64,000 nt of DNA from Asaia platycodi JCM 25414 (GTDB lineage Bacteria > Pseudomonadota > Alphaproteobacteria > Acetobacterales > Acetobacteraceae): contig NZ_BAKW01000014.1 in the NCBI RefSeq assembly GCF_000614545.1, positions 1-64,000 on the forward strand, in the 5' to 3' direction. The notes under the pieces are model-generated. The model was given only the letters and a program-made list of their open reading frames with translations. It had not been told where the DNA came from and did not search any database. Below are positions 51,234 through 61,647 of the stretch, piece by piece. Made by a program: the position numbers and the translations under genes. Each line of letters starts with the position of its first letter. Positions within the stretch are counted from its first letter, which is position 1.

Positions 51234-51551
51234 TCATCCCATCATATGTCTCTGGTTGCCCAGCACCCAGAGTGTGCCGCCCACCATCAGCGCGACGATC
51301 AGCAGGGAGAACAGAATCAGCTGCAGGTCGTCGCGGTGCGAGCGCGACAGATCGATATGCAGAAAAAACCTGAAATGCACTGCGGCCTGGCAGAGCCCAG
51401 CAAGACCGATCAGCCAGAACAGGGACGTTTTCGGGAGCAACCCCAGCATGACAGCACCGAAGGGCAGGGCAGAGAGGAGTATGGCCAGCACAAGACCGAT
51501 GAGATAGCCATGCAGTTCCTGTCGGCGTTCGGATTCATGGTGATCGCTCAT
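51234..51551 (-). CDS. cyoD: cytochrome o quinol oxidase subunit IV
   Basis: Small membrane subunit of 105 residues with three hydrophobic segments (YLIGLVLAILLSALPF, SLFWLIGLAGLCQ, LILFSLLIVALMVG) and the family block HFRFFLHIDLS. Last gene of cyoABCD; its ATG overlaps the cyoC stop by four bases. Assists assembly of the copper B site. Confidence 0.92.
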   Translation of the reverse strand: MSDHHESERRQELHGYLIGLVLAILLSALPFGAVMLGLLPKTSLFWLIGLAGLCQAAVHFRFFLHIDLSRSHRDDLQLILFSLLIVALMVGGTLWVLGNQRHMMG

Positions 51552-52201
51552 GACAGCACTCCCAGCAGATAGACGATCGAAAAAATGCCGATCCAGACAA
51601 TATCCAGAAAATGCCAGAACAGGGCGAGACGCATGAAGCGCGTCTGCACCAGCGGATCGAGCCCGAATTTGAGCGTTTGGGCAAGCATGATCAGCAGCCA
51701 GATGCAGCCGCTCGTGACATGGAGCCCGTGCGTGCCGATCAGCGCCCAGCTTGCGGAAAGCCAGCCCGAGCGTGAGGGCACGCCGCTTTTGGCTGCCATA
51801 CTCATGAAATCATGCAGTTCCAGAGACAGAAAGACGAGGCCCAGCAGCAGCGTAACAGTGAACCAGAACAACGTTTTTGGCACTGAGCGGTCATAGCGCA
51901 TGGCCAGCGTAGCGAGTCCGCAGGTAAAGCTGCTCGCGAGCAGGGCAACCGTCTCCCACGCGGCGGAGGAGAGGTCGAAAAGCTCATGAGGACCGGGACC
52001 ACCCGCGAGGGAGTGCCCCATCGTTGCATAGGTAACGAATAACATTGAGAAAATGATGAGATCGCTCATCAGGAAGACCCAGAAGCCGAAAAGCGCTTCC
52101 TCGGCCTGTGTTCGTGCTTCTTCCTGATGCGAGGCAGGAGCCGCGTTGCTCAGCCTTATGCCGATATGGCTCGGCCCCTTGCCATGCACGGTTTGCGCCA
52201 T
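51548..52201 (-). CDS. cyoC: cytochrome o quinol oxidase subunit III
   Basis: Membrane subunit of 217 residues from ATG 52201, which overlaps the cyoB stop by one base (TGATG). Five hydrophobic helices are visible, with FGFWVFLMSDLIIFSMLFVTY at the start and the hallmark WALIGTHGLHVTSGCIWLL and FMRLALFWHFLDIVWIGIF near the end. A longer open frame reaching back to 52405 is rejected because it lies inside cyoB. Confidence 0.93.
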   Translation of the reverse strand: MAQTVHGKGPSHIGIRLSNAAPASHQEEARTQAEEALFGFWVFLMSDLIIFSMLFVTYATMGHSLAGGPGPHELFDLSSAAWETVALLASSFTCGLATLAMRYDRSVPKTLFWFTVTLLLGLVFLSLELHDFMSMAAKSGVPSRSGWLSASWALIGTHGLHVTSGCIWLLIMLAQTLKFGLDPLVQTRFMRLALFWHFLDIVWIGIFSIVYLLGVLS

Positions 52202-54246
52202 CAGATCGGCTCCTTGACCAGACCGTGGTTGGCGGTCGTGAACATCGCATCGTTGTCGATAAAAGCTGTCTCGCGCAGCGTGAGGAGCCAACGCTCCTCG
52301 GTCTCCCGGATCTCGGCAGCTGGGATGATATGGGTTGTGTTGCGGTTGAAACTGCGCAGGACGATTGCGCCGAAGAACACGCCCGCTCCCAGCATGACGG
52401 CCCACCAGATATGCCAGGTGAGGGCAAAGCCGAACACACCGCTCGCCACGCAGCAGACAAAGCCGACAGACGTGTTGGAGGGGAGTTCGATATCGTAATA
52501 GTGCTCTGGCGCCCGCCAGGCATCGCGGTGTTTTTTTGCTTCATGAAAGGCATCGACACAGTCGATCTTCGGGATCAATGCAAAATTATATTCAGGCGGT
52601 GGGGCCGCGACTGACCATTCGAGTGTGCGACCGTTCCAAGGGTCTCCGGCAGAGACGGCAAGGGCCTTGCGTTGCTTTATGCTGGTCCAGAGCTGGATGA
52701 CCATGCAGGCCAGAGCGCCGAGCACGAGAAACGCACCGCAAAGCGCTACCCAGAGATAGGGTCGATAGACGGCTTCGAAAAATTCCTGGCTGCGTCGGGG
52801 CATGCCCAGCGCACCGACGATATAAAGCGGCATGAAGGCCAGAATGAAGCCGCCCACCCAGCAGCCGAAAACGGCACGACCCCAACCCTCATGAAGGCGA
52901 AATCCGAAGGCTTTCGGAAACCAGTAATGATAGGCGCTCAACATGCCGAAAAGCAGGCCGGGAATGAGCATGTTGTGAAAATGGGCCACCAGAAACAGGG
53001 TGTTATGAACCTGATAGTCGAACCCGGGATTGGCCAGCATCACGCCGGTCGCGCCGCCCACCACAAACAGCATCATGAAGGCGCAGGCATAGAGCATGGG
53101 CACGCTGATCCTGATGCGCCCGCGCACCATCGTCAGCAGCCAGTCATAGACTTTCACCCCTGTCGGAATGGCGATGAGCATGGTGGCAATGCCGAAAACG
53201 GCGTTTACATTGCCATCCTGTCCCATGGTGAAGAAGTGGTGCAGCCAGACCGTGAAGGAAAGAACGGCAATTGAAACGGTCGCCCAGACCAGCGAGGTGT
53301 AGCCGTAGAGCCGCTTATTTGAAAAAGTAGCGATGGTCTCGGAATAGACACCGAAAGCGGGCAGGATCAGAATATAGACCTCAGGATGGCCGAACAGCCA
53401 GAACATGTTGATGTAGTTCATCATGTTTCCACCAAGCTCATTGGTGAAGAAGTGCATGTCCAGATAGCGATCCATCGCCAGCATCAGCGTCGCCACGGTC
53501 AGAGGTGGCATGGCGAAAATCATCAGGATGGAGATGCACAGCGCCGTCCAGGCGAAAAGCGGCATTCTGAAAAGCGTCATGCCCGGTGCGCGTTTCTTGT
53601 AGACTGTGACGGCGAAATTGATGCCGGTCATGGTGTTGCCGACTGAGCTGAGCGTCAGCGCCCATATCCAGTAATCTACCCCCACACCGGGACTGAAAGA
53701 CAGTTCGGTATAGGGCGGATAGCCTGTCCAGCCTCCGGTCGAGAATTTGCCGATGCAGAGCGAGATCATCAGTAGCACGGCACCCGCGCTCGTGAGTCCA
53801 AGACTGATCGAGTTCATGACAGGAAAAGAGACGTCTCTCGCGCCGATCTGAAGCGGCAATACGAAATTATAGACGCCGATAAGGAAGGGCATGGCCATGA
53901 AGAAAATCATGATCGTGCCATGGGTCGTAAAAAGCTGCGCGAAATGTTCGGGCGGTATGAACCCCGGATTCTGATAGGCTACAGCCTGCTGTGAGCGCAT
54001 CACGACCGCCTCGACCACGGCGCGTGCCAGCATGACGAAAGAGACCACGACATACATGATGCCGATTTTCTTGTGGTCGACGCTGGTCAGCCAGTCGGCC
54101 CAGAGTGCGCGCCACCCTTTCAGCCAAGTGATGAAAACCAGCAGGGCCAAGGCCCCCAGCACGACGATCGAAGCGGCTAAAGTTGCTATCAGGCTGTAAA
54201 AGGGCAAGGCGTCATAGCCGAGCGAACCGAGCAGGAAGTGACGCAA
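52201..54246 (-). CDS. cyoB: cytochrome o quinol oxidase subunit I
   Basis: Catalytic heme-copper subunit of 681 residues with intact frame. Heme and copper ligands are in place: low-spin heme His in FTTHGTIMIFF, CuB/cross-link motif GHPEVYILILP, the His pair VWLHHFFTMG, and HNTLFLVAHFHN. In the quinone-site region the order R...E...H..Q is seen (ARAVVEAV then PPEHFAQLF): the acidic residue that is Asp75 in E. coli is Glu here, while Arg71, His98 and Gln101 equivalents are kept. Reduces O2 to water while oxidising ubiquinol and pumping protons. Confidence 0.94.
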   Translation of the reverse strand: MRHFLLGSLGYDALPFYSLIATLAASIVVLGALALLVFITWLKGWRALWADWLTSVDHKKIGIMYVVVSFVMLARAVVEAVVMRSQQAVAYQNPGFIPPEHFAQLFTTHGTIMIFFMAMPFLIGVYNFVLPLQIGARDVSFPVMNSISLGLTSAGAVLLMISLCIGKFSTGGWTGYPPYTELSFSPGVGVDYWIWALTLSSVGNTMTGINFAVTVYKKRAPGMTLFRMPLFAWTALCISILMIFAMPPLTVATLMLAMDRYLDMHFFTNELGGNMMNYINMFWLFGHPEVYILILPAFGVYSETIATFSNKRLYGYTSLVWATVSIAVLSFTVWLHHFFTMGQDGNVNAVFGIATMLIAIPTGVKVYDWLLTMVRGRIRISVPMLYACAFMMLFVVGGATGVMLANPGFDYQVHNTLFLVAHFHNMLIPGLLFGMLSAYHYWFPKAFGFRLHEGWGRAVFGCWVGGFILAFMPLYIVGALGMPRRSQEFFEAVYRPYLWVALCGAFLVLGALACMVIQLWTSIKQRKALAVSAGDPWNGRTLEWSVAAPPPEYNFALIPKIDCVDAFHEAKKHRDAWRAPEHYYDIELPSNTSVGFVCCVASGVFGFALTWHIWWAVMLGAGVFFGAIVLRSFNRNTTHIIPAAEIRETEERWLLTLRETAFIDNDAMFTTANHGLVKEPI

Positions 54247-54300
54247 GGCTGATCTCCGGTCTTTTTGGCGTCGCAGCGGCGACGGAAGGGTCAGGCTCGA

Positions 54301-55232
54301 TCAGCCGGAATGGGTGGGCGTATTGGTGGCGTCACGCATGACGACACCCTGAAAAAAATGCTCGGGTACGGAGGAGAACACAGGCATCGCGGCGTTCGGG
54401 TCATGCAGAAGCGTCCGGGCTGATTGGCGACCGTTTTCCTGTCTGCGCAGCACCTCCCACGTGGCCGGGTCGAGGCGCAGTGCGCTCGCGCGCGCTTGAT
54501 CAGCCATTGTGCGAAGTGATCGGGTGAGACGATATCGACGGGAAATTTCTGATCCTGAAAGCCCATGCCGTTGAACTGCGTGTTCTCTCCGAGCAGGCGC
54601 CCGGTACGATCCGCTTCGAGATGGAGCCGTGTCGTCATGCCCGCCATGGCATAGATCTGGCTACCCAGCGAAGGGATCAGAAAAGACTGCATCGTGGCAT
54701 CCGAAGTCAGATGAAATTCGACTTCACGCCCTTGTGGCAGCACAAGATGATCGAGGCTCGCCACATGGGCATCGGGGTAGATGAAGAGCCATTTCCAGTT
54801 CAGCGCGACCACCTCGATGCTCAGCGGCGGCGCATCTCCTATCGCGCGTTCGGGGCTGAAACGTCGCTCAGGACCCCAGACCAGAAGCGAGAATGCAATC
54901 ACGACGACGGCGGGAAAGCCCCAGACGAGAAACTCCAGTGGCAGGGCGAAGTCCCAATCGGGCAGAAAGCGCGCCCTGCGGTTGGACGCGCGATAATGCC
55001 ACAGGCAGAGCGGCACACCGACCAGTACAGGCAGAATGACCAGAAGCAGGCCGCCCGTGAGCAGCAAAAACCAGTGTTTCTGAAGCGCTGCGATCGGCCC
55101 GGCCGGATCGAGAAACGAGATGTTGTCGGCCTGACATCCGCCCAGAAGCAGGAGGGGTAGAAGCAGGATGGGAAAAAGCCCCAGCAGGCGGCGATGACGC
55201 AGGGCGTAAGCGATCGGTCTGGTTCTCGTCAC
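54301..55232 (-). CDS. cyoA: cytochrome o quinol oxidase subunit II, frameshifted
   Basis: Lipoprotein subunit II of about 311 residues. The signal ends with a lipobox LLLLGGC, two helices follow, then the periplasmic cupredoxin-like domain (SIEVVALNWKWLFIYPD, ATMQSFLIPSLGSQIYAMAGM, ENTQFNGMGFQDQKF). As in other quinol oxidases the CuA ligands are absent. The frame breaks at about 54495 (one G missing in AAGGCG): HFAQWLIK continues as ARASALRLDPATWEVLRRQ and ends at 54301. First gene of cyoABCD; cyoE is not downstream. Confidence 0.9.
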
Positions 55233-55474
55233 GTTCGGCCTGTTCCATGAGCAAGGGTCAGGTTCAAGAACTCGAAACTGTGATCAGTGTTTCCCCTTCT
55301 CTTTCTTAAAATGTCTTTTCATGTCTCGTCGCCCTGCAGCGCTCATCACCGGGCTGGCAAAAAACTGCGGATTTGCAGGGCCTCGTTTCCGTCGTAAGAT
55401 ATGTTTCAGGCAACTCATGCAGGGCTTTGGCGTCTGAGCAGCAAGCCTGGTCGAACAAGAAGGAGGCGAAGGTC

Positions 55475-56016
55475 ATGTTTCCACGTTCTTTTGCGGCTTT
55501 TGCCGTGTCGCTGCCGCTTTGTCTCGTTCCCCTGACGGCTTTGGCTGCGACAAATCCGGCGTCGGGTATGGCGGCCAAGCCGCCTGTGCCCGGCACGTCT
55601 GCGCGGTCCCCCAAGCCAGCGGCCACGCCAACCACGGAATCGACGATCAGCTTTACGCTGAAAGAGGTCGGGGGCGGGCTCGGCTATGAGTGGGGCAAAG
55701 GCATCCTGCATCACGATGGCAAGGATATTCCTTCGAGATTGGCGGGGGTGGTATCGCGTCTCTCGGCTACATCACGGTCACAGGTACTGGCTCGGTCAAG
55801 GACCTCGCGCGGCTCGATCAGTTCGACGGCACATACTGGACCGTCAAGGCTGACGCCGCCATCGGTTCGGGTGTCGGGGCTGCCGTGCTCGAAAACCAGT
55901 ATGGTGTGAAGCTCGACCTCAAGATGAATATTTCAGGTGCCCATGTGGGGGCCTCGGTGATGCGTCTGCGCTTCAGGCTTTTGCCTGACAAAGCCGACAA
56001 GCTTGCGGCGCAATAG
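55475..56016 (+). CDS. small exported protein of unknown function, frameshifted
   Basis: About 180 residues. A strong AAGGAGG precedes ATG 55475. A signal peptide (SFAAFAVSLPLCLVPLTALA) is followed by an Ala/Pro-rich linker and a compact domain: ISFTLKEVGGGLGYEWGKG, then, after a break at about 55726 (one base missing), YSFEIGGGGIASLGYITVTG, FDGTYWTVKADAAIGSGVG and LENQYGVKLDLKMNISG. The Gly-rich beta pattern recalls conserved periplasmic proteins of unknown function in proteobacteria; no named family is asserted. Divergent from cyoA. Confidence 0.6.
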
Positions 56017-56058
56017 GCCGTCCTGCGGCGCGAGACGCAAGGATAAGGGTCTGCTTTT

Positions 56059-57512
56059 ATGGAAATGACAGGCTGGCGTCTCACAGGCGCCCTGTTGAGC
56101 TTTGTCGTTCAGATGGTGTTCATCGGGCGCGCTCTCTTGCGCCCGCATCGTCAGCCGGCGTCTCGCGTCGCCTGGGTGGCGATCATCGCTGCCCTGCCTG
56201 TTCTGGGAACGCTCGCTTATCTCATGCTCGGCGAGACCAATATGGGGCGCCGCCTCGTGGCGCGTATCACCGAGGCGCGCAAAACCCTGCACGTGCCGGG
56301 CAAGAGCAGCGAAGACCTGATCGATGCCGAGGGCAAATATCACCTGCCGCCGCGTCTCGCGCCCCTGTTTCGCGTCGGCCAGTCTGCCAGCGGTTATCCG
56401 CCTGAAACGGGAAACCGGGCGCGGCTTATGCCTGATTCCAACGCGGCCATCGATTCCATGGTGCGCGATATCGATGCGGCGCGCGACCATGTGCATATCT
56501 GCTTTTATATCTGGCTGACGGATCATAACGGCACCAAGATCATTGATGCCGTCTGCCGTGCCGCGTCTCGCGGTGTGACCTGTCGCGTCATGGCTGATGA
56601 TCTCGGTTCGCGTCGCCTGATCGCTCATCCCTCATGGAAGAAAATGCAGCAGGCGGGCGCCATCTCGTGCGGGCCATGCCCATGGGCAATATGCTCACCT
56701 GGCCGCTCCATGGGCGTATGGATATGCGTAATCATCGCAAGATCGTGGTGATCGATAATCGTCTGACCTATTGCGGCAGCCAGAACTGCGCCGACCCGGA
56801 ATTTCGGGTCAAGGCGCGTTTCGCGCCTGGGTCGATCTGATGACGCGTTTCGAAGGACCGGTGGTGCTGCAAAACCAGCATCTCTTCGCCACTGACTGGA
56901 TGGCGCATACGGATGAGGATCTCGGCCCGCTTCTCGCCTCCGCTCCCGTCGTTGAAAACCAGGAGGGCTTTGTCGCCCAGGTGATTGGTACGAGCGCTGC
57001 CTTGCGTTATGCGGCGATGCCTGAAGTCTTCACGTCGCTCATGAACGCTTCTGCCGAAGAACTGACCGTCACCACGCCCTATTACGTGCCGGATGAACCA
57101 TACAGCTGCGCTCTGCGCTGCCGCCCGACGCGGCGTGCGTGTGACCCTCACAGTCCCGACGCGTAACGATTCATGGATCGTTGCAGGGGCAAGCCGCAGC
57201 TATTACGAAGAACTGCTTGAAGCGGGGGTACGTATTTTCGAGTATCCTCTCGGATTGCTTCACACCAAGGCCCTCACACTTGACGGGCGCATGGGCATGA
57301 TCGGCTCGGCCAATCTCGACCGACGCAGTTTCGACCTCAATTTCGAGAATAATATCCTGTTCAGCGATCGCGAGTTCACGGCCGAAATTCGGGAGCGCCA
57401 GCAAAGCTATACGAATGCCTCAACCGAAATCACGCTCGAAGCCGTGCGCGCCTGGCCGTGGTCTCGTCGCCTCTGGCATAATACGTTGGCCATGATCGGG
57501 CCGGTGTTGTGA
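56059..57512 (+). CDS. cls: cardiolipin synthase-like phospholipase D, three frameshifts
   Basis: Membrane-bound PLD-superfamily enzyme of about 486 residues after repair, condensing phosphatidylglycerol to cardiolipin. Two N-terminal hydrophobic segments (LLSFVVQMVFIGRAL, VAIIAALPVLGTLAYLMLG) precede two HKD motifs: HRKIVVIDNR with GSQNCADPEF, and HTKALTLDGRMGMIGSANLD. Breaks are near 56660 (GCCC read as GCC), 56826 (CCC read as CC, restoring ARFAPWVDLMTRFEGP) and 57100 (two bases missing, before ALCAAARRGVRVTLTVPT). With both HKD motifs intact the gene is very probably functional in the real genome. Confidence 0.87.
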
Positions 57513-57753
57513 AGCCAGGCTCATTGAGTGGCCCCGGACTGACGTGCCGATCGACACCTCCAACGATGACGACTCACATTTTTCTTTAGAGCGCGGCTGC
57601 TCAATTCATGGAAACCAATAAACCCAGACCACTTGGTCGAATTCGCCAATTGCGGCAGGTTCCCAATTGCTCTGTGCGGAGGATCACCTGGCATGGCTCA
57701 CCCTTCTTTTGAAAGTGTAAGAGCCCCATTGATTCCGCCAATACCATTACACC

Positions 57754-58308
57754 TTACGCGTAATTCGGTTTGCAGCGATCCAGAGCCTTCACCGCAACCT
57801 CGCCGAATTCGAGATCGCTCAGATTGATCGAGGCATGGAAAACCTTGCCGAAATTCTCATTGGTGCCCCAGGCGGAAAAGCCACCACCGCGACCACGCGT
57901 AGAGAGCATTTCAACCTGATCTCCCTGATCTTCCGGCCAGTTGATATAAATACCTGCCGATTTGGACATTGTCGTCAGGTTATCCTTGAAGCCAAATTCC
58001 TGCTGGATACGCAGCCAGAACTCACGAGACTTCTGGTTTGACTCGTCCTTTGCTGGGCGAGAGACTTCACTTGGAATTGGCGTAGGCAAATGCGCCCCGA
58101 AATCCTCACTGCTATACAACGCCCTCTTGAGGTTAGCTCCAATCCATTCCGTCGTGGCCTGTTTGCGGGGAATGAAAGTCGACCAGCCCGAGCGGGAGAA
58201 ATGCATCCCGCCCCAGGTTTCCAGACAGATCACGGCCACATATTTTCTGGTGCGGATGACCTCAGCTCGACGGGTAGGGATCTGCCAGGAAGGAATGACG
58301 GTGCTCAT
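57754..58308 (-). CDS. CdiI-like contact-dependent inhibition immunity protein (orphan)
   Basis: Protein of 184 residues from ATG 58308 (AGGA upstream). The segment RKYVAVICLETWGGMHFSRS followed by GWSTFIPRKQATTEWIGANL, a middle FWLRIQQEFGFKD helix, and the C-terminal GEVAVKALDRCK resemble the CdiI_3 immunity family as I recall it. Such proteins neutralise the toxin tip of CdiA. No cdiA, cdiB or toxin fragment lies nearby. Base composition is lower in GC than the flanking genes. Family assignment is tentative. Confidence 0.5.
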   Translation of the reverse strand: MSTVIPSWQIPTRRAEVIRTRKYVAVICLETWGGMHFSRSGWSTFIPRKQATTEWIGANLKRALYSSEDFGAHLPTPIPSEVSRPAKDESNQKSREFWLRIQQEFGFKDNLTTMSKSAGIYINWPEDQGDQVEMLSTRGRGGGFSAWGTNENFGKVFHASINLSDLEFGEVAVKALDRCKPNYA

Positions 58309-58358
58309 GCGATGTCCTGCTTCGGTGACTCGATATCCGTAATTCCAGAATCGATGGT

Positions 58359-59161
58359 TTATGAGGCTTTGAAAATGCAGTCTATCAGGCGCTCTGTCCA
58401 AGATGTCTGTATCTGATATGGATCCAGTTCAAGGGCGCTGACCTCTCTCACCGAAAGGCTGTTGACCAGCCAGGCAGCGCCTGCGTGGCGTAGCGCATCC
58501 AGAGTGAGGCGCGCCTCGCTGCAAAGTCCCGTCTCGATGAGCGTGCACGGGCCATTCCAGCCAGGGCGCCGTCCTGCAGGCAGGTGTGTGGAGTTTTCCG
58601 TCGCTCAGCACGATCAGTAGAGGCGCTGGCCTCTGCGACATGCACCCCGTCAACAGAAAGAAGCAGGGCATCGTCATAGCCTGCCTGATCGGCTTCGAGA
58701 CGCGACAGGATTTGCGGCAGGTAGTTCAGGTGCTTGATGCGGCTCAGAGGCGAAGCGCCGTCACGGCGATACCGGCTGACATGCAGGCGGCAGGGGCCGA
58801 GAGGGGGCGAGGGCAGGGCCTGAGTGATCAGGAGCGTCGGGCGGGGTGAAGGAGGCGGCAGAAGGCCGCGTGGTCCTGTGCCCCGGCTCAGAGTGAGGCG
58901 TAGCGAGCCCGATGCAAGCCCGTTGGCCTCGACCAGATTCGAGAGGGCCATGCGCAGTCTGTCCTCGCCGAGGAAGGGAATCTGAAGCAGCTTCGCCCCC
59001 TCGGTGAGGCGTCCTAGATGGGCGTCCAGCCGGGTGATGGTGCCGTCATGCAGCCGCATGGTCTCGAACACGCCATCGCCCAGCAGAAACCCTCGGTCGG
59101 AACAATCGATAGCGGCGGCTTCAGCCGTCGTCAGGCGGTCATTGAGCCAGATGTGTTTCAT
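58359..59161 (-). CDS. pabC: 4-amino-4-deoxychorismate lyase-type class IV aminotransferase PabC, three frameshifts
   Basis: PLP fold-type IV enzyme that releases pyruvate from aminodeoxychorismate to give p-aminobenzoate for folate. ATG 59161 overlaps the pabB stop (ATGA). N-terminal IWLNDRLTTAEAAAIDCSDRG, GDGVFETMRLHDG and the PLP Lys in SRIKHLNYLPQILSR are present. Near the C-terminus three breaks lie within 75 bases (about 58616, 58578 and 58543). Restored sequence reads ASASTLIVLSDGKLHTPALQ, then DGALAGMAR and ETGLCSEARLTLDALRHAG, ending at TAA 58359-58361. Restored length is about 270 residues, normal for the family. Confidence 0.83.
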
Positions 59162-60433
59162 GATCCGAAGAGTCCCAGCAAAGGCGCGGCTTTGAGGCAT
59201 AATTCCTCATATTCGCGTTCGGGGTCCGACAGGGTGGTGATGCCGCATCCAGCCCCAAGGGTCAGGCTGCCGGGTTTGAGCACCAGACTGCGGATGATCA
59301 CGCTGCTATCGAGGGCGCCGTCGGCACCGATGCGGAACAGCGACCCGCAATAGGCGCCACGCGCGCTGCGCTCTGTCGCATCGATTACCTTCAGCGCCTG
59401 GTGCTTGGGGGCCCCGGTTACCGAGCCGGGTGGCAGGGTGGCGCGCAACAGATCGAGCGCCGTAAGGCCGCCTTTCAACTGGCCCGTCACGGCGGAGACA
59501 AGATGATGCACATGAGCGAAACGCTCTACTGTGCAGAGCGTCGGCACGTTCACCGACCCCATTTGCGCCACACGACCGATATCGTTGCGCATGAGATCGG
59601 TAATCATCAGGTTCTCGGCATATTCCTTCTCATCCGCTTCCAGGGCCGCGGCGATCAGGGCATTTTCTCGGGCGTCGGCGCCGAGCGGGGCGGTGCCCTT
59701 GATCGGGCGCGTTTCGATATGCCCCTGATCGTCCATGCTGATGAAACGTTCAACCGAGGCGCTCAGCAGGGCGAAATCGGGCGTGTTGAAATAAGCCCGA
59801 AAGGTGCCGGTGAGGCATGGCGCAGGCGACGATAAATGGCGCTGGCCGCAAGAGCCGGCACAGTGCCGGCACGAAACTGCGTTGTCAGATTGGCCTGAAA
59901 CAGCTCGCCATTATCGATGCGAGAGACGATGGCGCGCACGGCTGCGCAGAAATCCCGGCGGTCGAAATCGGGGACGAATTCCAGTGTGGGAAGTGTGGCA
60001 GAAGGCGCTGAGCATTGTGGCAAATCAACAGGTTGAGGCGCGTCACAATAGCTGCTCCAGAAAAGCCGCTTTTCCTGCCGGTCGAATACATAGACGCCGT
60101 CATAACGCGCGACACTTAAATCGGGGATGAAGCACGCGTGGCGTGAGGGGACATCTTCAAGCGCAAGGCCAGCCTCATAGCTGGCCAGCCCGATCAGCCG
60201 CCGCTGAAGGGCAGCGTATGGCCTAAGCTTCGGGGGGGTATGAGATCGTGAAGGCGCGCCCAGTCACTCTTCGCTTTGCCCGTGAGCTGCGCAGAAGGGC
60301 GGCAGCAGAAAAATGACCAGCGCGCGCGCTCAGTGATCGGACCGCCGCTATCGAGCAAGACCGACCAGGGTTCCTCTCCATAATGCGCAATGAAAGCATC
60401 GGGCGAGCGCCACGGTAATTCCTCGATGCGCAT
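59158..60433 (-). CDS. pabB: aminodeoxychorismate synthase component I PabB, two frameshifts
   Basis: Chorismate-utilising enzyme that makes 4-amino-4-deoxychorismate with a glutaminase partner (pabA not in window). About 425 residues after repair. Conserved C-terminal blocks: ETRPIKGTAPLGADARENA, LMITDLMRNDIGRVAQ, PPGSVTGAPKHQALKVID and RGAYCGSLFRIGADG. Breaks are at about 60197 (LPFSGG then LIGLASYEAGLA, one C missing in the coding strand) and about 59796 (SPAPFG then AYFNTPDFALLSASVERF, GGGG read as GGG). Coupled to pabC by a four-base overlap. Confidence 0.9.
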
Positions 60434-60574
60434 CAGCCGGCGCCTCCGCCACGATGACGATGCGTCGGCGCAAGCTCGATAGCGATCGGGGCGGGAAAGA
60501 GCAGAAGCCGCATGGATCGGCCTTAACGTGCTGCTCTCCCGCCGTCCAGAGACAGGACGCTCAGTCTTGTCCGG

Positions 60575-61526
60575 TCAGGTGTTCTTGGGATCGATGGTCC
60601 TGAAGCCATAGGTGACATAATCGGGCAGGACACGGCCTTTTTCGACGCGCACGCTCAGATAGCCTTCAGGCGTGCCGAGCCGCGTGCCGTGCCACCAATT
60701 GCCCGAGACGGCACCGCCCGTGATGTAGGGTATCCCATGCCAAGTAACGGTTTCGTAGACATGGGTATGGCCCTGAAAAACCGCAATCACGTTGTAATGG
60801 TCGAACAGATCCAGCACCTGATAGGCATTCCTGACGCGCGTGCCTGATGGGCAGGCGGCTTGCCCGGAGGCGGAGCGTAATCCTCAACCGCTGTCACGAG
60901 TGGAATATGGGTCGAGACAATCACCGGCGTGCCGATCGGCATCGACGCCAGATCATGGCTCAGCCAGGCGAGTTGCGTCGGGTCGATATAGCTTCATAGG
61001 CGCGGTCGGGTGTGATGCCGATTGAGTCGAGCACGATGAAATGCACGCCCTTATGGTCGAAGGAATAATAGGGCGAGCCGAAATTATCGGTGTAATATTT
61101 CTTGCCATAGAGCGGGTCGGAAGGCGCGATGCCGCTCTTGGTATAGATACCAAGGCAGTCATGATTGCCCATGGTGTTATGCACCTGATGGCCCAGTGTA
61201 TCGGCCGTCTGCTTGTACAGATCCATCAGGCTCATCGCGCGCGATTTCGGCACACCGAGCGCATCGAAAACATGATCGCCACCCTGAAGGGTGAAGTCGG
61301 CATTATGGGTGCGTGCCTGGGTGAAGCAGTCGAGGCAGCCTTTCGAGGCGTCAAGCTCTGGCTGGATATGGGTGTCGGTCAAAAACAGAAAGGTGAAATC
61401 GTCATGAGGCAACAGGGTGGGGCGCTGCGGCACCAGGGCCAGAGCGCGGCTGCTGAAACCGAGCGTGCCTGCGGCGAGACCGGTAAGCGCGGCTGAACGA
61501 AGAAATCTGCGCCGGGGGAGAAGCAT
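60575..61526 (-). CDS. Tat-exported metallophosphoesterase, two frameshifts
   Basis: About 318 residues after repair. The N-terminus has a twin-arginine signal (LLPRRRFLRSAALTGLAAG ending SSRALA). Calcineurin-like metal motifs appear in order: TDTHIQ, QGGDHVFD, TMGNHDCLG, IVSTHIPLVT and FQGHTHVYE, giving a complete di-metal site. Breaks lie near 60992 (GG read as G, restoring RAYEGYIDPTQLAWLSHDL) and 60843 (GGG read as GG, restoring HQGTRVRNAYQVLDLFDHY). Substrate unknown; phosphodiesterase or phosphatase activity is expected in the periplasm. Confidence 0.86.
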
Positions 61527-61647
61527 GACGACACCCTGTCTTCTGAAGTGGTTGAGTAACCCCGAGCAATAGACGCGCCCTTTTGCCGATTGGGTGAAGT
61601 TTCAATGACATGACGGGCTCGTGTTCACGTGGGGCCGCGTCGCAGGC

